Source of the DNA: Candidatus Planktophila sp.
GTDB lineage: Bacteria > Actinomycetota > Actinomycetes > Nanopelagicales > Nanopelagicaceae
Assembly: GCA_030832135.1 (NCBI GenBank)
Contig: JAURJS010000048.1
Coordinates: 1-6,750 of the forward strand
Reading direction: 5' to 3'
DNA: 6,750 nucleotides
How positions within the stretch are numbered: the first letter of the stretch is position 1; every line of letters begins with the position of its first letter. The notes beneath the pieces are model-generated. The model saw nothing but the letters and a program-made list of their open reading frames with translations, did no database searches and was not told the origin of the DNA. This document shows positions 4,995 to 6,750 of the stretch, one piece after another. Both the position numbers and the translations under genes were made by a program.

Positions 4995-6467
4995 TTAAAT
5001 TTCGCCTTTTTCTAAACCACTCAAGACCTCTTGCGCTCTGTGTTTTAACTCATCGAGATCACTTAAACGCTTGAGCCCGTTGACCTGCTGCCCCATACGG
5101 TGGTTCTTTGCGAAAGTTTCTTTATGTCGGTCGAGAAAATCCCAATAGAGGGTTGTGAAGGGGCAGGCATCGTCACCGACGCGAAGTTTCGGGTTATAGC
5201 TGCAGCCCTTGCAGTAATTACTCATCCGAGAGATATAGGCGCCGCCTGCCGCATATGGCTTACTCATCATCTGACCCCCATCGGCATGCACGCCCATGCC
5301 AATGACATTGGGGACCATTACCCAGTCGGAGGCATCGATAAATTCTCGTCGCATCCAATCCAAGAACTGTTGTGGATTGGTGCCGGTAATGAGAGCGAGA
5401 TTGCTCAGAACCATTAACCGTGGAATGTGATGGACCCAAGAACGTGCCTTCACATCCTCCACAATCGACTTCACACAATTCATCTGAGTCTTCGATGGAT
5501 CTGTAAAGAGCGGCAGAAGTGGGCGGTTGGCGCCTAGTTGGTTGTTATCGCGATAATCCTCGCCTAAGAACCAATACATACCGTTGATGTATTCACGCCA
5601 ACCAATTACTTGGCGAACAAATCCTTCTGCCGATTCAATGGGGACTGTGCCCTTATAGAAACTGGCACATGCCGCCTCAATAACTTCTGAAGGATGGAGT
5701 AGCCCGTTATTGATATAGGGGCTAATCACAGAGTGATGGAGCGACCAGCTATCGAGCGCCATCGCATCTTCATAAGGACCGAACTTCTCAAAGTGGTTCT
5801 CAATAAAGTATTTCAATTGTGCAAGGGCGCCGGCGCGAGTAGTAGCCCATAGCGTCGTTGCCTCCATTTTCAACTCAGCTGCAACCTCAAGATCTATCGC
5901 ATCACGTTGATGTTCTAGATATGGCGGCCAGGTGTAATTCTTTGGTGGTGGCAGACGATTATCTTTATCGTAATTCCATTGGCCACCAATTGGCGCCTCA
6001 CCTTCCATCAACACATTCAGGCGCACACGTTGCTTGCGATAGAAGTTCTCCATTAAGTATGACTTCTGCGATGATGCCCATGAGATAAAGAGCGAGCGCG
6101 GAGTGAGAAAGAAATCGTTCTCAATAAAGGTGACACCAAAATTATTCAGCGATTTACTTAAGCGATAGGAAGATTGCTCTGCTGCAAGGAATTCAATCTT
6201 CGGGAACTCATCTCTGATCTCCTGTAAACCGGCAACAGTGTTCTCCGCCTTGAGATAGCGAACTTCAAAACCCTCTGCGCGAAGCTCTGCGGCAAAGTGT
6301 CGAGCAGATGAGATGAGGAAGAAGAGACGCTCAGGATGCCAATGCGCGCCAGCGATCATTGATTGGCTCTCAACAAGAACTATTAGGTCGCTCGATTTAT
6401 CAGCTGCCTTGAGTACTCCGTATCCACGGTGTAGTTGATCGAAGGCTATATATAAGGCGCGCTTCAC
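4995..6467 (-). CDS. Bacterial (6-4) photolyase/cryptochrome of the FeS-BCP group
   Basis: 490-residue photolyase-related protein, the family of Agrobacterium PhrB and Rhodobacter CryB. These use FAD, a ribityllumazine antenna and a 4Fe-4S cluster; PhrB repairs (6-4) photoproducts. The N-terminal alpha/beta antenna domain (about 1-135) starts with ALYIAFDQLH. The helical FAD domain spans roughly 200-450. Four cysteines at 331, 419, 422 and 435 have spacings 88, 3 and 13, the same as the cluster ligands of PhrB (350, 438, 441, 454). WVHHIPR (H346, H347) matches the PhrB active-site histidine pair at the same offset, and W371 matches the flavin-proximal tryptophan. A repair enzyme is therefore likelier than a pure sensor, though this is inference. 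The start is GTG at 6465-6467: an in-frame TAG lies four codons upstream, and the codon overlaps the DUF2256 stop as GTGA, indicating coupled translation. Confidence 0.94.
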   Translation of the reverse strand: MKRALYIAFDQLHRGYGVLKAADKSSDLIVLVESQSMIAGAHWHPERLFFLISSARHFAAELRAEGFEVRYLKAENTVAGLQEIRDEFPKIEFLAAEQSSYRLSKSLNNFGVTFIENDFFLTPRSLFISWASSQKSYLMENFYRKQRVRLNVLMEGEAPIGGQWNYDKDNRLPPPKNYTWPPYLEHQRDAIDLEVAAELKMEATTLWATTRAGALAQLKYFIENHFEKFGPYEDAMALDSWSLHHSVISPYINNGLLHPSEVIEAACASFYKGTVPIESAEGFVRQVIGWREYINGMYWFLGEDYRDNNQLGANRPLLPLFTDPSKTQMNCVKSIVEDVKARSWVHHIPRLMVLSNLALITGTNPQQFLDWMRREFIDASDWVMVPNVIGMGVHADGGQMMSKPYAAGGAYISRMSNYCKGCSYNPKLRVGDDACPFTTLYWDFLDRHKETFAKNHRMGQQVNGLKRLSDLDELKHRAQEVLSGLEKGEI

Positions 6468-6619
6468 TTGCCCGACCTACAACCATCGGAGCAGTACTTC
6501 ACTTCATCCCAATTCTTGGCCCACTTCTTGCGCCATTCAAAGGGGCGGGCGCAGCGCAGGCAGGTCTTAGGAGCGAAGCCATTCTTCGTCTTTGCTCCAT
6601 GAGCCTCAGGTTGTGCCAT
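6464..6619 (-). CDS. DUF2256 small zinc-ribbon-like protein
   Basis: A 51-residue protein. After a polar lysine-rich start it has KTCLRCARPFEWRKKW (18-33) and WDEVKYCSDGCRSGK (37-51), the near-complete DUF2256 pattern. C20, C23, C43 and C47 form a CxxC...CxxxC set that very probably binds one zinc. Many basic and aromatic residues (RPFEWRKKW) suggest nucleic-acid or protein contact. The molecular role is unknown; from memory, DUF2256 genes recur next to photolyase/cryptochrome genes, and here the two overlap by 4 bases (GTGA), so a partner role in cofactor handling or DNA binding is a fair inference. The ATG at 6617-6619 has an AGGA site (6628-6631) 8 nt upstream. It is the first gene of the three-gene operon. 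Confidence 0.92.
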   Translation of the reverse strand: MAQPEAHGAKTKNGFAPKTCLRCARPFEWRKKWAKNWDEVKYCSDGCRSGK

Positions 6620-6732
6620 AACCCACATCCTAAAGGGCTATTTCAAGTAGAGCCCTTTGAAGGCCAGTCCTACCCTTTACCGAAGAACAGCTCGCTCCAC
6701 CATCTTTTACCCCTTTGAAAGAGGCTCACCTG
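6620..6732. promoter_or_regulatory. Upstream region of the photolyase operon with CCCTTT repeats
   Basis: All minus frames entering from the right edge stop early, so this stretch is non-coding upstream of DUF2256 and probably holds a divergent promoter pair. CCCTTT occurs at 6653-6658, 6673-6678 and 6711-6716, and inverted (AAAGGG) at 6632-6637. Two copies extend to CCCTTTGAA (6653-6661 and 6711-6719). The first two direct copies are 20 bp apart, about two helical turns. No convincing -35/-10 pair is evident by eye in either direction. Confidence 0.45.
6632..6658. repeat. Perfect 8-bp inverted repeat before DUF2256
   Basis: AAAGGGCT (6632-6639) and AGCCCTTT (6651-6658) are exact reverse complements around an 11-base spacer. 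On the minus strand the mRNA could fold into a hairpin whose 3' arm ends directly at the AGGA ribosome site of DUF2256. It has no T-run on either side, so it is not an intrinsic terminator. Either an operator for a dimeric regulator of the photolyase operon or an RNA element acting on translation would fit; the sequence alone cannot decide. Confidence 0.55.
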
Positions 6733-6750
6733 ATGTCACGCAATAGTCGT
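6733..6750 (+). CDS. Possible start of a divergent gene, six codons visible
   Basis: An ATG at 6733-6735 is preceded by AAGAGG (6719-6724) at 8 nt, a plausible ribosome site, and the frame reads M-S-R-N-S-R to the window edge. The position, diverging from the DUF2256-photolyase operon across a repeat-rich gap, is what a divergent gene would show. Six residues cannot identify a family. Confidence 0.35.

Noticed and set aside
1..6750. CRISPR array, tRNA, rRNA, insertion sequence or phage genes
   Set aside because: No regularly spaced repeats, no clover-leaf sequence, no transposase or integrase motifs, and no flanking terminal repeats seen.

Overview
The window looks like ordinary chromosome from a streamlined, low-to-mid-GC member of the Actinomycetota. 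The best guess is a freshwater acI-type (Nanopelagicales-like) bacterium. The phylum call rests on a close GlnR orthologue, a MshD-like mycothiol synthase domain and an SseC/DUF1416 protein, all of which are actinobacterial families. The order of genes also resembles the sseC2-cysA2-thiX-(Rv0817c)-Rv0818-mshD neighbourhood of Mycobacterium tuberculosis and the glnR/cysA region of Streptomyces. The lineage call is inference from base composition, very short gaps and gene content.

Left part (1-2410, minus strand): a sulfur/thiol-redox run read right to left. It holds a membrane-tethered thioredoxin (ThiX), a 194-bp gap without a convincing gene, a DUF4395 membrane protein with a CxxC motif, a tandem-rhodanese thiosulfate sulfurtransferase (CysA), an SseC/DUF1416 protein, and the first 24 codons of a Fur-family metalloregulator that leaves the window.

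Middle (2428-3618, plus strand): glnR, the orphan OmpR-type nitrogen regulator, starts 17 bp from thiX on the opposite strand. It is followed by a half-length MshD-like acetyltransferase that keeps only the linker and C-terminal GNAT domain and also stops early.

Right part (3622-6619, minus strand): a tight three-gene operon. A 51-aa DUF2256 zinc-ribbon protein overlaps by GTGA with a bacterial (6-4) photolyase/cryptochrome of the FeS-BCP group, and 14 bp later comes a class III PLP aminotransferase with unusual motifs. It meets the mshD-like gene tail to tail with 3 bp between the stops. Upstream of the operon (6620-6732) is a short region with a perfect 8-bp inverted repeat next to the DUF2256 ribosome binding site and several CCCTTT copies. 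A plus-strand gene probably begins at 6733.

There are no RNA genes, mobile elements or CRISPR arrays that I can see. The most interesting points are the photolyase/DUF2256/aminotransferase operon and the doubly shortened MshD.
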